Part shown: positions 1-8,035 of the stretch, piece by piece
Position numbering within the stretch: the first letter of the stretch is position 1
Layout: each line of letters starts with the position of its first letter
NCBI GenBank assembly: GCA_963663365.2
Contig: CAXXIH010000001.1
Location: forward strand, 62,001 to 126,000
DNA: 64,000 nt
Direction of reading: 5' to 3'
From: G963663365 sp963663365
GTDB lineage: Bacteria > Hinthialibacterota > Hinthialibacteria > Hinthialibacterales > G963663365
Position numbers and translations under genes: made by a program
Notes under the pieces: generated by a model
What the model saw: the letters and a program-made list of their open reading frames with translations, nothing else
The model's database searches: none
Told to the model about the DNA's origin: nothing

Positions 1-386
1 GCCATGGCCGCAAGCGGCGTGAAGATTTTTTTGAACTCGGGAATGCTTTCATCGATGGAAAGGTTTGGGTTGCGCCCGGTGATAATGGGAATCACCTTAA
101 TCCCCATTTCCGAAGTGTATTTGATAACTTTTTTTAGCCAGTTGACCGCTGCCTGGCTTCGGTTTTTATCTTCGCATAAATAGAGCGCATAGGCCCCAAT
201 GGCCGAAATGCTTACACCGTGTTTGGCGAAGACTTCCAGCATCTCTTCGCGCCCACGTTTGGTGGATAACATTTTGCCTGTGTTGTTATTCGGATCCGAC
301 TTCACTGAAAGGCAGTCATATCCCAGCTCCGCCGCCTTGGCGACACGCTCAGGTGAGTAATCTTCGATTAAAAAACCCAATTGCAT
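1..386 (-). CDS. Sugar phosphate isomerase/epimerase-like protein (partial)
   Basis: The gene starts at 386 (ATG, then QLGFLIEDYSPERVAKAAELG) and runs off the left edge, so only the first 128 residues are visible. The pattern of an N-terminal beta strand, a helix with AAELGYDCLSVK, then EEMLEVFAKHGVSISAIGAY and MGIKVIPIITGRNP is that of the xylose-isomerase-like TIM barrel family (AP endonuclease family 2), which isomerises or epimerises sugars or sugar phosphates using a divalent metal. The metal ligands lie mostly in the missing C-terminal half, so substrate and activity cannot be judged. tgt lies about 100 bases upstream on the same strand, but nothing suggests a shared function. Confidence 0.72.
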   Translation of the reverse strand, partial: MQLGFLIEDYSPERVAKAAELGYDCLSVKSDPNNNTGKMLSTKRGREEMLEVFAKHGVSISAIGAYALYLCEDKNRSQAAVNWLKKVIKYTSEMGIKVIPIITGRNPNLSIDESIPEFKKIFTPLAAM

Positions 387-487
387 AGTGATTCTCCTCT
401 GCCGATAGAGTGAAGGAATATTTGAATTGTATACGTCATTCTCGGCTTTCCTATACTTGGAAACGTTTTAATCCGGCCATGAATATA

Positions 488-1627
488 TTATTTCGCCGTA
501 CTTTCCGGCTCTTCGCCCGAGGTGCTGTGATTGTGTCCCAGTTCGGCACGCAAAGCCTCAAAAGTCCCGGCCTCAATCGACTTACGGATTCTTTGCATCG
601 TTCTTTGGTAAAAAGTGACGTTGTGTTCGGTCGCCAGTATCGAACCGAGTATTTCTCCGCATTGGAAAAGATGCCGTAGATAGGCACGGCTGTAGTTGCG
701 GCAACAGATACACGGGCAGGATTCATCGACCGGACGTTCATCGTCCTTGTATTGTTCCTGCCGGACATTCACACGTCCATTCCAAATTAGCAGCCGGGCA
801 TTGCGCGCCAAACGCGTTGGCAGCACGCAGTCGAACATATCCACGCCATAGGCCACGCTTTCGATAATATCGGCAACTGTGCCCACTCCCATCGCATACC
901 GAGGTTTCTCAGCGGGCAGAAGTTCGGCCGACATTTGCATCATCGCCAGCATTTCATGGATTGGCTCGCCTACCGAAAGACCGCCGATGGCGTAACCGGG
1001 AAAGTCTAAGTCGATTAGCCGTTGCGCGCATTCGCTCCGGTAGCGTTCAAAAATACTGCCCTGAAGAATTCCGAACTGGGCTTGGTCTTCACGCTGATGT
1101 GCCCGCCGCGCACGGGCCGCCCAACGGCAGGTCAGGTCTGTTGATTTACTGACATAATCTTCATCCACACCATATGGCGGACATTCATCCAAAACCATTG
1201 CAATGTCCGGCCCCAGACGTTCTTGCAGCCGGGTAACCAGTTCCGGCGTAAAACGTTGCCGGCTGCCATCGATGTGGGAACGAAAACTAATTCCGTCATC
1301 GTCAATCGTCCGTAATGGAGCCAAACTAAACACCTGGAACCCACCGCTGTCAGTTAGAATCGGTTGTTCCCAATTCATGAAACGGTGCAAACCGCCCAGA
1401 CGTTCGACAATCTCTTCGCCGGGCCGTAAATGCAGGTGATAAGCGTTGGCCAGGATCATTTGGCTCCCGGTTTGTTTTAAGCGGGACGGTTCCAGGGCTT
1501 TGATAGTCGCTTTTGTACCCACCGGCATAAAAGCGGGTGTTTCTACGGGGCCGTGCGGTGTCATTAGCCTGCCGCGCCTCGCATTCCCGCACCGGGTACT
1601 CACAGTGAATTGAAAATAGGAATCCAT
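488..1627 (-). CDS. tgt: Queuine tRNA-ribosyltransferase (tRNA-guanine transglycosylase)
   Basis: Exchanges guanine-34 in GUN anticodons for preQ1, the base-insertion step of queuosine synthesis in bacteria. The 379-residue length is normal for the family. Visible signatures are the substrate-binding TDSGGFQVF (about residue 93), GGLSVGEP, the nucleophile motif GVDMFDCVLPTR (Asp at about 266) and the zinc site CPCICC followed by a His in ATEHN (Cys 304, 306, 309 and His 335). An in-frame ATG at 1648 would add MREIRTS; I chose 1627 because MDSYFQFTV matches the usual family start, but neither ATG has a clear ribosome site. queC and queD are elsewhere in the window (44.6-46.0 kb), so the pathway is split on the chromosome. 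Confidence 0.96.
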   Translation of the reverse strand: MDSYFQFTVSTRCGNARRGRLMTPHGPVETPAFMPVGTKATIKALEPSRLKQTGSQMILANAYHLHLRPGEEIVERLGGLHRFMNWEQPILTDSGGFQVFSLAPLRTIDDDGISFRSHIDGSRQRFTPELVTRLQERLGPDIAMVLDECPPYGVDEDYVSKSTDLTCRWAARARRAHQREDQAQFGILQGSIFERYRSECAQRLIDLDFPGYAIGGLSVGEPIHEMLAMMQMSAELLPAEKPRYAMGVGTVADIIESVAYGVDMFDCVLPTRLARNARLLIWNGRVNVRQEQYKDDERPVDESCPCICCRNYSRAYLRHLFQCGEILGSILATEHNVTFYQRTMQRIRKSIEAGTFEALRAELGHNHSTSGEEPESTAK

Positions 1628-1748
1628 ACTTGTTCTTATCTCACGCATGGTTGCGCGCTGTTGGTTTTGAAACGGGCGGATTGAGTCGTCTTGATAAAAC
1701 GATCGTGCATCCGATGATGCGGAACAAAATACCGCTTAACTGATCGGC

Positions 1749-3527
1749 CTACAGTCCGGGAGGTATTTCACCTTTCGGAAAACGGACACTATAGGAGAAT
1801 TTAATTGTCTGAGTGGAATTGGCATTCAAATTAATGGCCCAGGTGAGCATTCCGGTGTTCTCGTCCCGTATTGCATTGGGAGTGCTCCGAAAATCGCGAA
1901 CATGAATTTCCGATTCGGTTGTCACAGGAATCCGGTCATGCACATTGATACGCAGGTCGTCTTCTGAACGATTGATGATTTCAATCTGATATTCACAGCT
2001 CACTTCGCCTGCTTGTGCGATAAAGCCTGAATTATCGAGTGTTCGTGAAACCAACTCGCGAGTGACTTCCACCCTCGGATCCGGGCCGAGATAAATCTCC
2101 AGATCGTCGCCGGGCAAGGTTGTATCGATTGTTGTGGGAGAAAGGTAGTCACTGCCGAAAAACACGTTTGTCCTTCCGCCGATTAATACATAGTCGCTGG
2201 TATTTTTAGTTACAGCCTGCAAATAGGCAAAAGGAGCTTGTGAAGGGATGCATTGGTGCTCCGGGATGACATCGAATGTGAGGTCGACAATGGCGGCTTT
2301 TTCCTCGGCTCCTCCATTCAGTACCGTGCAGGGATGTTGGACAGCATAGGTGGCTTCGACACCTTCTGTTTGTAATGCTGTTGAAAATGATGCTTCAGGT
2401 GTTTCTGTTAAGCCCGGTGTTTCGGAGCCTATGCCGATTAAGCCACCGCCGGCGTCTGATTCAGTGGATGTTGGCTGTATCGATAAGCTTTGCAGGGCGG
2501 AACCATCACCCCTTGCCGTTGTGTCGATTTCAGGAACAGTGCGATTCGGTTCCGGACCGACAGCCCGTTGGGTGTCGAGCGCGGAGCGCAGATAAAAAGG
2601 CTGCAATTCACGGGGCCGGCCGCCCAGGTGCGGCCTTGCTGTTGAAAGAACTAAATTAACGTCTTTCCAGTCTTCACCCGTCCGCTGTTTGACCATTGCG
2701 CCATAGCTGATTTCTAATTGGCTTTTTTCTTTTAAATAACGGGCATCATAAACCGGACGCCATGATGCCCCGTTGATTATGTAGGAGAGGTCTAAAATCA
2801 CACGGCCTTGTTTTTCGACACCGACATCTACCGTGACTTCATAACCTTCCGCTTCGGCCAAATCCCCAAGCGTCTTCAGCTCGGTTTGCCGCTGTGTCAG
2901 CTGTTGGGTAAGTGCCGCCTCTTGTGGGGTGAGTTTTCGCAGTTCTTCGCGGATGGTCTTGCGTCTTTCTCTCAACTCATCCAACAAAGCCGCAGGTAGA
3001 GCGGATTTCTGTGTTCCATTCGGTGCAACTTCCGCATTCTCGGCTGTGTCCGCTTGCGAAGCCTTTTTCTGCAACAACGCGGGATTGGTTGCCAAGCCTG
3101 CGCTCAGATTCTCGAGATCGATAAGGCTCTCTTCCAACGTTATCTGATTATCCGTGAGTTCTTTGAGACGGCTCGTAAGAGTGCCTATTTCTTCTACAAG
3201 ACGTTGACGTTCTGCGGCACGGCTTTCGGCCAGTGATTTGGTATTGATATTAATCCCCAGGATTTTCACGCCCTGGCCTGAGGCTCGCAGTGATTCAGGC
3301 AATAAAGCCGCCGGTAGATCCTGGAAAACAAGCCGTTGGACACCTTTTTGCAGAGTCTGGTCCGCGCGCCGCGTCACCTGAGCACGATCCGTAAACACAA
3401 TTACTTCATGTATACGGCTTGCAGCCAGCGATTCTGGTACGGTTTGAGATGACGCCTGAAGAACGCCACAAAGCGCACTTAAGAGCATACCGGTCAATAG
3501 AGAGGTTGTTATGCGTCGGATATACAT
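1749..3527 (-). CDS. MuiA-like DUF4139 domain protein, exported
   Basis: A 592-residue protein with a signal peptide (hydrophobic stretch about residues 8-27, then ASSQ). The N-terminal part VIVFTDRAQVTRRADQTLQKG is typical of DUF4140. A coiled-coil segment follows at about residues 105-230, with many Glu, Leu and Gln residues. The C-terminal two-thirds, including EISYGAMVKQRTGEDWKDV and VLSTARPHLGG, is DUF4139. Proteins of this layout are annotated as mucoidy inhibitor A family, but the biochemical role is unknown. A low-complexity insertion at about 350-410 (Ser, Thr, Gly, Glu) splits the DUF4139 region. It sits alone between tgt and the purine permease, all on the minus strand, with no sign of tight coupling. 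Confidence 0.85.
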   Translation of the reverse strand: MYIRRITTSLLTGMLLSALCGVLQASSQTVPESLAASRIHEVIVFTDRAQVTRRADQTLQKGVQRLVFQDLPAALLPESLRASGQGVKILGININTKSLAESRAAERQRLVEEIGTLTSRLKELTDNQITLEESLIDLENLSAGLATNPALLQKKASQADTAENAEVAPNGTQKSALPAALLDELRERRKTIREELRKLTPQEAALTQQLTQRQTELKTLGDLAEAEGYEVTVDVGVEKQGRVILDLSYIINGASWRPVYDARYLKEKSQLEISYGAMVKQRTGEDWKDVNLVLSTARPHLGGRPRELQPFYLRSALDTQRAVGPEPNRTVPEIDTTARGDGSALQSLSIQPTSTESDAGGGLIGIGSETPGLTETPEASFSTALQTEGVEATYAVQHPCTVLNGGAEEKAAIVDLTFDVIPEHQCIPSQAPFAYLQAVTKNTSDYVLIGGRTNVFFGSDYLSPTTIDTTLPGDDLEIYLGPDPRVEVTRELVSRTLDNSGFIAQAGEVSCEYQIEIINRSEDDLRINVHDRIPVTTESEIHVRDFRSTPNAIRDENTGMLTWAINLNANSTQTIKFSYSVRFPKGEIPPGL

Positions 3528-3617
3528 GGCAATCGGCCATACCTTTCCATGGAACGCGGTGAATCAGACTGCTGGGAATTGGAGCCAAGCAGGAGCATTT
3601 TCTTATTCCTATTGAAT

Positions 3618-5000
3618 TTATACCAGAGCGTACTTGAGTATGAACAGAAGGGCAAAGACTGCCAGCACGGGATGGACCTCCCGCCGCCTTCCGCTCACAA
3701 ATTTCAGGAATGTATAACTGATGAATCCGAAGGCGATGCCTTCTGTAGGGCTGAAACCACTGAATGGCATAAAAATAATTGTCAAAAAGGCCGGTAATCC
3801 CTCAGTCGGATCGCTCCAGTCAATGCGTTTGACCGTTCCGACCATGAATAAGCCTATGATCATAATTGCGGGCGCCAGGACAGGACGTGTGCTTACAGTG
3901 ATGCCTTCAGACACTTCCAGCATGTAGGGCTCCCCGACCATCACGACCAATGGATGGAAGAAAAGAGCCACAAGAAACAACACGGCTGTAAAAATATTGG
4001 CCACGCCGGTTTTGGCCCCCGCTGATATCCCGGCGGCCGATTCGACATAGCTGGTCACGGTCGAGGTGCCCAGCATAGCACCGGTTACGGTTCCGATTGC
4101 ATCGGAGGCCAACGCCTGCCTGGCGTTCGGGACTTGGCCATCCTCTGCCAATCCGCCGGCTTCCGTAACACCGACCAAAGTGCCGATCGTGTCAAAAAGG
4201 TCCAATATGAGGAAGACAAAGATGATGGTTATAAAGCCTGTGGAGAGTGCGCCAAAGATGTCAAGTTGCATCAGCGTGGGCGCGATAGAAGGAGGGGCCG
4301 CAAATAAACCCTGAAATTTGGCCACCCCCATCGACAAGGCCGCAACCGTAGAGACCAGAAGACCTATCAATATGGCCGCGCGGATTTTTAGGGCCAAACA
4401 TGCGCCGATGGCCGCCACGCCCAGGATCGTGATGATTGCCGGAGCTGAGCCCAAGTCACCCATCTCTATGTAAGTGGAATAAGGCGGGGTGGGCACAACC
4501 AGCCCCCCCCATTCACATCCGATCAACGAAATCATGAAACCAAGCCCGGCGGCAATGGCGAACTTCAGGCAATCCGGCAGGATGCGCATGATTCGTTCAC
4601 GAACGCCGAAGGGAGAGATCGCCAGGAATATCGTTCCGGATATGAATACCGCTCCTAGTGCCTTTTGCCATTCGATACCCATGCCGATGCATACTGCGAA
4701 GGCAAAAAAGAAGTTGTGGCCCATGGCCGGGGCCAGTGCAATCGGAAGTTTGGCCCAAATGCCCATGACAAAAGTCGCCAAGGCGGAAGAAAGACAGGTG
4801 GCGACCATCACAGCCCCAGTGTCCATCCCCGCAGCCGAAAGCACTGCCGGCTGGACGAAAATGATGTAGCAGAGCGTAAGGAATGTGGTCAATCCGCCGA
4901 TGAATTCACGGCGCATCGAACTACCTGAAGCTGTGATCCCAAAATACCTGTCGATGGCGGAGAGGTTGGTTGGTTCGGATGAGGAGTGCGATGTAGACAT
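3618..5000 (-). CDS. NCS2 family purine permease (AzgA/PbuG-like)
   Basis: A 460-residue polytopic inner-membrane protein with about a dozen hydrophobic segments. The opening IDRYFGITASGSSMRREFIGGLTTFLTLCYIIFV and the later LFDTIGTLVGVTEAGGL and ESAAGISAGAKTG motifs are those of the adenine/guanine/hypoxanthine permease branch of NCS2, which imports purines by proton symport. The helix 3 motif that is usually ALAPGMGLNAFF reads ALAPAMGHNFFF here, a change next to the substrate pocket, so the exact substrate is uncertain. No purine riboswitch is visible in the 110 bases upstream. Confidence 0.9.
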   Translation of the reverse strand: MSTSHSSSEPTNLSAIDRYFGITASGSSMRREFIGGLTTFLTLCYIIFVQPAVLSAAGMDTGAVMVATCLSSALATFVMGIWAKLPIALAPAMGHNFFFAFAVCIGMGIEWQKALGAVFISGTIFLAISPFGVRERIMRILPDCLKFAIAAGLGFMISLIGCEWGGLVVPTPPYSTYIEMGDLGSAPAIITILGVAAIGACLALKIRAAILIGLLVSTVAALSMGVAKFQGLFAAPPSIAPTLMQLDIFGALSTGFITIIFVFLILDLFDTIGTLVGVTEAGGLAEDGQVPNARQALASDAIGTVTGAMLGTSTVTSYVESAAGISAGAKTGVANIFTAVLFLVALFFHPLVVMVGEPYMLEVSEGITVSTRPVLAPAIMIIGLFMVGTVKRIDWSDPTEGLPAFLTIIFMPFSGFSPTEGIAFGFISYTFLKFVSGRRREVHPVLAVFALLFILKYALV

Positions 5001-5109
5001 GATTCGTTCAATTCATGATGAACGATCTTTCCGCAGTTCTCAAGACGAAAATTCCATATTTGCCGGATAATAGGCCGCTCCGGCGATAGTCGATTTTCCG
5101 GATTTGTGG

Positions 5110-6639
5110 TTATTGGACCAGCAGAACACAGGCCTTGTCTTGCAGTCTTTCGGCCTCTTTTACGCTGGTACGGAAGTTATTGGCCAGAAATGAGAAGACA
5201 TAGGTGTCGCCATTACGACTTTCCACATAGCCCGACAGGGTCCGTACGCGGCTGATATATCCTGTTTTGGCAAGAACCCGGCCCTCCGCTTTTGTGTTCC
5301 GCATACGGCCATCCAGGCTGCCCCGCTTGCCACTCAGGGGAAGTGCGTTTTTAAAAGTCTCCGCGTGTGGATTCTTGGCCATACCCGCCAGAAGTCTGCA
5401 GAAAGCCTCGGCGGTAATCAAATTCCCGCGTGCCAAGCCTGAGCCATCCATGGGACGGTAACCGTCCTCAGGCACACCCACCCGCTTAAGCAGCTGCTTC
5501 ATACGCTTTATGCCGCTATCTGATGTCCCGCTCTGCTTCGTTGAGGCATAGCCCAGATATTTCAAAAAGCATTCTCCATAAAGATTCTGACTATTCTGCA
5601 AATAGACTTTAAGCAATTCGGAGAGCGGCGGGGATTTTTCGGTGTGCACTAATACCCAGGATTGAGGCACCGAATCCGCCGTGCTTGAGAGCCCTTCTGC
5701 CTGATCGATATCTTGGGCTTCTCCGTTTACTTTGATGCCTTCTTTTTCCAGCACTTCTTTGAGAACGGTTACCGCAAAGAGAGTTGGATTCGGAACGGAG
5801 GCCCATTCCAGATTCTGTTTGGCTTTGGCCAGCACCGGACCGTGGATGCGCAGGCGGCGGCTGTCGGGATCGCGCCGGATATCGATTTCACGCAGTTGAC
5901 CGGCGCCTCTGGGCAGTTTGCTGACGGTTTGTGATTTATTAATGATTTCCAGATAGTTTGTGTCGGGTCTAACTGTGATGGCGGCAGGTTTGCCGATTTG
6001 GCCACCCGGACGAATCAGCAAGTCGATGCAATTATCATTAAAGCTAAGCGCGGATATCTCCGCCGCATACCAATGAGCCAGATAGTCGACTTGCCATCCC
6101 GCTCCATAGGCCACATCGTCAAAGATGTTGTCGTCGCCGATGATGCGGCCTTCGATTTGTTGAATCCCGGCCTGTTTAAGTGTTGAGGCCCATTGCCTGA
6201 ATGTGAATGTGATATCGTCATTGTGAAAGCGGCCGCCCAGGCTTGGATCGCCGCCGCCCCGGACCACCAAATCCCCCTTGAGAATGCCGTTCTCTACGGG
6301 CCCGGTCCGGTAGAGTTGCGTATCGAACGTTGCTTCGGGGCCCAGTTCAAGCAGAATCGCGGCTGCTGTAAGCAGCTTCTGGTTGCTGGCCGGAATGAGC
6401 AACTTGTCTCCGTTCTTTTGGAAGATCACATCCCCGCTCTTCAGGTCTTCTATTTGCACACCCCAGATTGCATCCGAAAATTTCTCGTCATTAAAGATTT
6501 CACTCAATCCGGCCCTGAGGCTCTTTGTGTCGGCCGCATTTCCGGGGAGGACAAGAACTGCTGCTTGAAGGTGCAGGAAAGATAAGGCGAAGAATAGACC
6601 GCATCGTCTAAGGTGTTGTCGGCAAAGATGTTGGCTCAT
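5110..6639 (-). CDS. dacB: D-alanyl-D-alanine carboxypeptidase/endopeptidase (PBP4 type)
   Basis: Class C penicillin-binding protein that trims peptidoglycan cross-links and pentapeptides in the periplasm. All three active-site motifs are present: SNQK at residues 85-88 (SxxK), SQN at 350-352 (SxN) and KTG at 458-460. The large insertion between the first two motifs (about 115-340) is typical of PBP4. A hydrophobic segment at residues 13-33 followed by GNAADT is a signal peptide. The length of 509 is normal. No strong ribosome site precedes the ATG at 6639. With the lytic transglycosylase at 13.3 kb it forms part of the wall-remodelling set of this window. Confidence 0.94.
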   Translation of the reverse strand: MSQHLCRQHLRRCGLFFALSFLHLQAAVLVLPGNAADTKSLRAGLSEIFNDEKFSDAIWGVQIEDLKSGDVIFQKNGDKLLIPASNQKLLTAAAILLELGPEATFDTQLYRTGPVENGILKGDLVVRGGGDPSLGGRFHNDDITFTFRQWASTLKQAGIQQIEGRIIGDDNIFDDVAYGAGWQVDYLAHWYAAEISALSFNDNCIDLLIRPGGQIGKPAAITVRPDTNYLEIINKSQTVSKLPRGAGQLREIDIRRDPDSRRLRIHGPVLAKAKQNLEWASVPNPTLFAVTVLKEVLEKEGIKVNGEAQDIDQAEGLSSTADSVPQSWVLVHTEKSPPLSELLKVYLQNSQNLYGECFLKYLGYASTKQSGTSDSGIKRMKQLLKRVGVPEDGYRPMDGSGLARGNLITAEAFCRLLAGMAKNPHAETFKNALPLSGKRGSLDGRMRNTKAEGRVLAKTGYISRVRTLSGYVESRNGDTYVFSFLANNFRTSVKEAERLQDKACVLLVQ

Positions 6640-7120
6640 GATGCTTAAGAATACAGATTTAGATTCAGAAATTATTGATATTTACGATCAAGTTCAGCAT
6701 AACAGCACCCCCCGCCGCAAGCGAAAGCCTCCCGTCCGTGTTTTGAGGCCCCATTTTCACCTCGGCACATCCTGGCGTGAACCATCTCCGGAGTGGCTGA
6801 GTATCGTTGTGTGTGGGGTATTTAGATGATTCCTTTTCATCCAGTCCGGAAGCTCAATCCGGACAGGCATCCATTCGCAAAAAAAAATATCATAAAAATG
6901 GCTTTGTGTCTTGTTGTCAGATAAACGTGTGTAGTAAAATTCCCGCACAAATACGGGGCCATATGGCAAAATAAATACGGGGGCCATATGCAAAACAGCA
7001 AAGACAGACGCGGGGGTAATACATTGTGAAGTTCTCAGCAATAAATTCTTGCCAGCAATAGTCCATCCCCAAATCACATAGCTGTAGATAGGTGTTGTTT
7101 GTGTTGCCGGAGGTGCAGGT
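6640..7120. other. AT-rich intergenic region before the glycan cluster
   Basis: About 480 bases lie between the divergently transcribed PBP4 and methyltransferase genes. I find no convincing gene. Short open frames on both strands lack a ribosome site and any recognisable protein. The region is visibly richer in A+T than the genes on its left, as is the following gene, and it contains the 23-bp tandem repeat described separately. It should hold the promoter for the gene at 7121, whose ribosome site GGAGG lies just before the ATG, but no clear -35/-10 pair could be picked by eye. Confidence 0.6.
6949..6995. repeat. Two-copy 23-bp tandem repeat with a CCATATG core
   Basis: Two near-identical copies, AAATACGGGGCCATATGGCA plus AAA (6949-6971) and AAATACGGGGGCCATATGCA plus AAA (6973-6995), are separated by a single base. 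The copies differ by one shifted G around the palindromic CCATATGG/GCCATATGC core. This repeat is the only such structure in the intergenic region and lies 125 bases upstream of the first gene of the glycan cluster. It could be a pair of operator sites or a replication-slippage duplication; nothing in the sequence distinguishes these. Confidence 0.7.
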
Positions 7121-7873
7121 ATGAATGAGGCTTATACCGATATTTGGACGACTGATTTTAATTTTGCGGCTGCCGAAAAGCACGATAAAAGATTTCGGCA
7201 CAAGTTCGAAAAGAACATCAAGCACCGGCAGCAGGTTGCTTTGGTGAAAAAGCATGTCGGCAGCGGTGCGAAGTGGTTGGACTTTCCGGTGGGCCCCGCG
7301 CGGTTCATGAGGGAAATTTCGGCCGGCCAAAAATATGGATATGACATTTCAGATGGATTTCTGGAATTTAGCTCAAAGCACGGCGTTGTTTGCAGGAAAC
7401 AAGACCTCTTTTCTCCGGTCGATAGCTCTGAGCAGTTCGATGTCCTTACATCCTTCCATGCGATTTTTGCATTTAATATCCAAGATCAGATCAGTATTCT
7501 GATCAAATTTCACCGGCTCTTGAATGAAGGCGGTATTCTGATTTTCGATCCGGTCAATAGACGCTGTCGCGAAAAGCGAAATAATTATGGCAATGATCTT
7601 GTTCCCGATAACAATTGCCTTTACAAAGAAGAACTGCAACCGTTCCTTAAGGCCATTGGTTTTGAAATTCAGTCCATCACCCCACATGACTGCATCGATA
7701 ATCCCAAGTTTATAGCATTTCTGCGCAGGTTTGGGCTGTATCGTTATCTAAATAAGGCCTATTTCGTATTCAGGATATATCCCATTCTTAATATGCTCAC
7801 CAAACTCCTGCCGGAATTCTGCAACTCCAAATTCATTGTTGTTGCCAAAAAGACGAATGCCGTAGAACTCTAG
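7121..7873 (+). CDS. Class I SAM-dependent methyltransferase
   Basis: A 250-residue soluble protein. The segment KWLDFPVGPARFMREISAG is a diverged motif I (normally LDxGxGxG), followed by YGYDISDGFLEFSSKHGV (motif II, Asp binding the SAM ribose), FDVLTSFHAIF (motif IV) and LLNEGGILIFDPV (motif V/VI). This is the methyltransferase fold seen in small-molecule and polysaccharide-modifying enzymes; the substrate is unknown. The start is supported by GGAGG about 9 bases upstream. The gene is noticeably AT-rich (the 60 bases at 7441-7500 contain only 21 G+C), unlike its surroundings, which suggests recent acquisition. It begins a run of plus-strand glycan-type genes to 13.3 kb. Confidence 0.82.
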   Translation: MNEAYTDIWTTDFNFAAAEKHDKRFRHKFEKNIKHRQQVALVKKHVGSGAKWLDFPVGPARFMREISAGQKYGYDISDGFLEFSSKHGVVCRKQDLFSPVDSSEQFDVLTSFHAIFAFNIQDQISILIKFHRLLNEGGILIFDPVNRRCREKRNNYGNDLVPDNNCLYKEELQPFLKAIGFEIQSITPHDCIDNPKFIAFLRRFGLYRYLNKAYFVFRIYPILNMLTKLLPEFCNSKFIVVAKKTNAVEL

Positions 7874-8035
7874 GTTCAAAATACCAATGAACTCTTACCG
7901 TCAATACTCTATTCTCACCAAAGATTGCCTCGTTTATAACATAGTGGTACAAATGCTTTAGCCGTTTTGCAAAGGCTGTACCCCCGGTTCGTGAAATGTG
8001 GGGGACTTTGTTTGGCGCGAGTTGGGAGTATTGGC

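Noticed and set aside
6757..7077. 106-codon minus-strand open frame in the AT-rich intergenic region
   Set aside because: No ribosome site, no domain, and it overlaps the tandem repeat. Its composition is that of random non-coding sequence.
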